From: Natroniella sulfidigena | Lineage (GTDB): Bacteria > Bacillota > Halanaerobiia > Halobacteroidales > Halobacteroidaceae | NCBI RefSeq assembly: GCF_023223645.1 | Contig: NZ_JALKBY010000015.1 | Span: forward strand, 1-64,000 | Length of the DNA stretch: 64,000 nucleotides | Reading direction: 5' to 3' | In this document: piece after piece, positions 62,347 through 64,000 of the stretch | Position numbering within the stretch: the first letter of the stretch is position 1 | How the letters are laid out: each line of letters opens with the position of its first letter | Notes under the pieces: model-generated | What the model was told of the DNA's origin: nothing | Database searches by the model: none | The model's input: only the letters and a program-made list of their open reading frames with translations | Program-made: the position numbers and the translations under genes

Positions 62347-63314
62347 CAATTACTCCCCCCTAACCTCTCCTGAGCCTGACCGATTCTTTCTCTTGCTTCA
62401 GCAACCACTTCCGATTCTAGTTGATTATTAGTAGCCAGTTTATCCAAAATATCAGTGCTAGAAAAGACCTTGAATTGTTCAGTTGCTTTAACCTCTCTAA
62501 TAAAATTAGCCAATTTCTTTTCCCTGAATTTAACATCTTCAATCTCGCTTCTATCCAAAACTTCTGCTCCTTTAGAAGCAGTTTCTAACTCTCTTAATTG
62601 AATATCAATCTCTTCTTTAAAATCAACTAATGCTACTTGAGGCTTTCTCTTAATCTCCTTTAGATCAGCACTAATCCGGGCCAACGCCCCTGGATTTAAA
62701 AATTTAGTCCCATTGAATTCTAGTTTACCAAAGCCTAGATGATAATGTCCCACAACAATTAAATCAGCTTCAGTCTCAACATCTTCAATTAGAGTATAAC
62801 CTTGATCAAAAAAAGGTCGCTCTAATAACATTCCATGAACTAAATGTAAAGCATAATCTACATCTTCTGCTTTCTTTACACTGTAAGCAGTTGTATTCTT
62901 AGAGTCAACCTCATAATCAAAGCTCTTCCCAGTTAACTGTAGATCAATCCCATCTTTACTTAACAAGATAGGCTCCTCTGATACCAAATTGACAACACCT
63001 GAGGCGACCAATACTCCCAGCATTGTCCGTGGTAGAGTCTCAGGATTATGACCAAATAAGTCATGGTTCCCAGCCACCAAATAAATCGGAACAGGATAAT
63101 CACATAATACATTAATAAATTCATTGACTACAGAAGGAGCTGTATCAGGTCGATCAAATAAATCTCCTCCATGTAAGATAAAATCAACTTCTTCTTCAAT
63201 TGCTATCTGCTTTACTTCTTTTAATTTTTTCAATAACGTTTCCTTAAAGTTATCCATCCTACGACCAGGAGTAGTTCCTCTAATATGAGTATCTGTCATC
63301 ACTAACAACTTCAT
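62346..63314 (-). CDS. SbcD/Mre11-like DNA repair nuclease
   Basis: A 322-residue metallophosphoesterase. The phosphoesterase motifs are in place: VMTDTHI (Asp8, His10), HGGDLFDRPD near 48, VAGNHD near 80, HGM near 160, and VGHYH near 185. It resembles SbcD/Mre11 nucleases, which work with an SbcC/Rad50 ATPase to open and resect blocked DNA ends. The start is the ATG at 63314 behind AAAGGGGGCTT. Encoded directly above its ATPase partner and below recX. Confidence 0.88.
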   Translation of the reverse strand: MKLLVMTDTHIRGTTPGRRMDNFKETLLKKLKEVKQIAIEEEVDFILHGGDLFDRPDTAPSVVNEFINVLCDYPVPIYLVAGNHDLFGHNPETLPRTMLGVLVASGVVNLVSEEPILLSKDGIDLQLTGKSFDYEVDSKNTTAYSVKKAEDVDYALHLVHGMLLERPFFDQGYTLIEDVETEADLIVVGHYHLGFGKLEFNGTKFLNPGALARISADLKEIKRKPQVALVDFKEEIDIQLRELETASKGAEVLDRSEIEDVKFREKKLANFIREVKATEQFKVFSSTDILDKLATNNQLESEVVAEARERIGQAQERLGGSN

Positions 63315-63327
63315 CTTAAGCCCCCTT

Positions 63328-63963
63328 TCAACCAATTTCTAATCTATCTAACACCCGATTAACCGCTTCGAAGGAAAACCCCTTCCGCTTTAATACTTGT
63401 CCTAATTTATATCTCTGTTCTCTAGAATCTAAGCCTCGATAGCGACCACTCTTTTTTCTAGCCAACTCAAAAGCAAGTTCACATTCTAATTCAAAATCAT
63501 ACTCCTTACTTAATTCTTCTTCTATAATATTAGTAGCGACTCCTTTTTCCTGTAACTGTTTTCTTATACGCCACGGGCCAAACTTCTTCCGCCTACGATC
63601 CTTGATCCAATTACTAGCAAACTCCCGATCATCAAGATAATCTAATCTATTTAAAACTTCAATAACCTGTTCAATCACAGCAAATCCAAATCCCTTCCGG
63701 GCCAACCTATCCTGCAACTCCTGTTGGCTACGTTGCCGATATGATAATAGATTAAAAGCAGCTTGCTTAGCCTGTAATAAATCCTCTTCATCAAGTACTT
63801 GGTTTAATAATTCTTCCGTTACCTCATCACCCACACTTAACTTCAACTTATAGATCAACTCTGCATTGACCCCAACTAAAAATTCATGATCTAAGAAGAT
63901 AGAACAACGCTCCTTGTTATTTTTCTGCTGCTCTATCTTTGTAATCTTGCCAATTGATTTCAT
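63328..63963 (-). CDS. recX: RecA regulator RecX
   Basis: A 211-residue three-helix-repeat protein that modulates RecA filaments. Typical stretches are AFNLLSYRQRSQQELQDRL, EQVIEVLNRLDYLDDREFAS, RRKKFGPWRIRKQLQEKGV and KLGQVLKRKGFSFEAVNRVL. In many bacteria recA lies just upstream; that would be right of the window. It heads the repair run recX-nuclease-split ATPase, with a 13-base gap to the nuclease gene. Confidence 0.93.
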   Translation of the reverse strand: MKSIGKITKIEQQKNNKERCSIFLDHEFLVGVNAELIYKLKLSVGDEVTEELLNQVLDEEDLLQAKQAAFNLLSYRQRSQQELQDRLARKGFGFAVIEQVIEVLNRLDYLDDREFASNWIKDRRRKKFGPWRIRKQLQEKGVATNIIEEELSKEYDFELECELAFELARKKSGRYRGLDSREQRYKLGQVLKRKGFSFEAVNRVLDRLEIG

Positions 63964-64000
63964 TATTTATTTCCCCTCCACAATTAAAAGACCCTTCATC

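Noticed and set aside
720-63705. TTGGCCC as a Chi or KOPS-like oriented site
   Set aside because: Copies are almost equally divided between strands (30 and 24), although this region has strongly one-sided gene orientation; oriented sites should be skewed. Not excluded genome-wide.

Overview
The window looks like a chromosomal segment of an AT-rich, endospore-forming, diderm, halophilic anaerobe of the Halanaerobiales, probably Halobacteroidaceae (Orenia/Halobacteroides-like). The evidence is indirect. Firmicute sporulation genes (spoIVA, spoIIP, spoVS, YIEGIA) sit beside an outer-membrane beta-barrel protein with a signal peptide and a C-terminal Phe. A betaine transporter and a betaine-type methyltransferase set suit a salt-adapted anaerobe. 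No 16S rRNA is present, so genus is inference. Almost every gene lies on the minus strand; the one clear plus-strand gene is a TetR regulator. I saw no CRISPR array, phage or IS transposase.

Layout, left to right (transcription runs right to left). 1-130: two tandem strong promoters firing off the left edge, probably into a stable-RNA operon. 0.4-3.6 kb: ileS behind a T-box. 3.6-10.7 kb: mtnN, then a division cluster (divIVA, ylmH, yggT, proC, sepF, yggS), phoH and a HlyD-like protein. 10.9-16.2 kb: sucrose regulon (scrB, scrA, scrR, scrK) with LacI-type operators. 16.7-22.2 kb: AGCS symporter, chemoreceptor, BCCT transporter. 22.2-26.6 kb: corrinoid methyltransferase set (MtgA-, MtgC- and MtgB-like) and a divergent TetR regulator. 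26.7-30.7 kb: lpd, alr, ald. 30.8-38.4 kb: a glycine cleavage operon (gcvT-gcvH-gcvPA-gcvPB) that also encodes two radical SAM proteins resembling the two-protein lipoyl synthase LipS1/LipS2 and a LipM octanoyltransferase, behind two complete glycine riboswitches in series. 38.4-44.6 kb: outer-membrane protein, thrB-lysC-hom-ACT protein, ilvE. 44.8-51.7 kb: HU, spoIVA, gpsA, plsY, der, DUF512 radical SAM protein. 52-56.4 kb: two DUF3189 paralogues, YIEGIA and its capping subunit, spoIIP, DUF1614 protein, spoVS. 56.5-59.8 kb: ymdB, an unknown gene, rny, with sigma-H-like promoters. 60-64 kb: recX, an SbcD-like nuclease and an SbcC/Rad50-like ATPase split over three genes.

Metabolic links: betaine uptake (BCCT), corrinoid demethylation and glycine cleavage all meet at tetrahydrofolate C1 units. 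The gcv operon appears to make and lipoylate its own H protein, and Lpd is nearby. Alanine dehydrogenase and racemase connect pyruvate, ammonium and cell wall.

Three signals stand out beyond gene content. The 7-mer TTGGCCC (or its complement GGGCCAA) occurs at least 54 times by manual count, against roughly 2-3 expected from composition. Several intergenic palindromic repeats share the ends ATTGATA and TTGTAAT but have unrelated, self-complementary interiors. The SbcC-like ATPase is split in an asymmetric way, with the zinc-hook motif at the very C-terminus of its first subunit. All counts and coordinates were read by eye.
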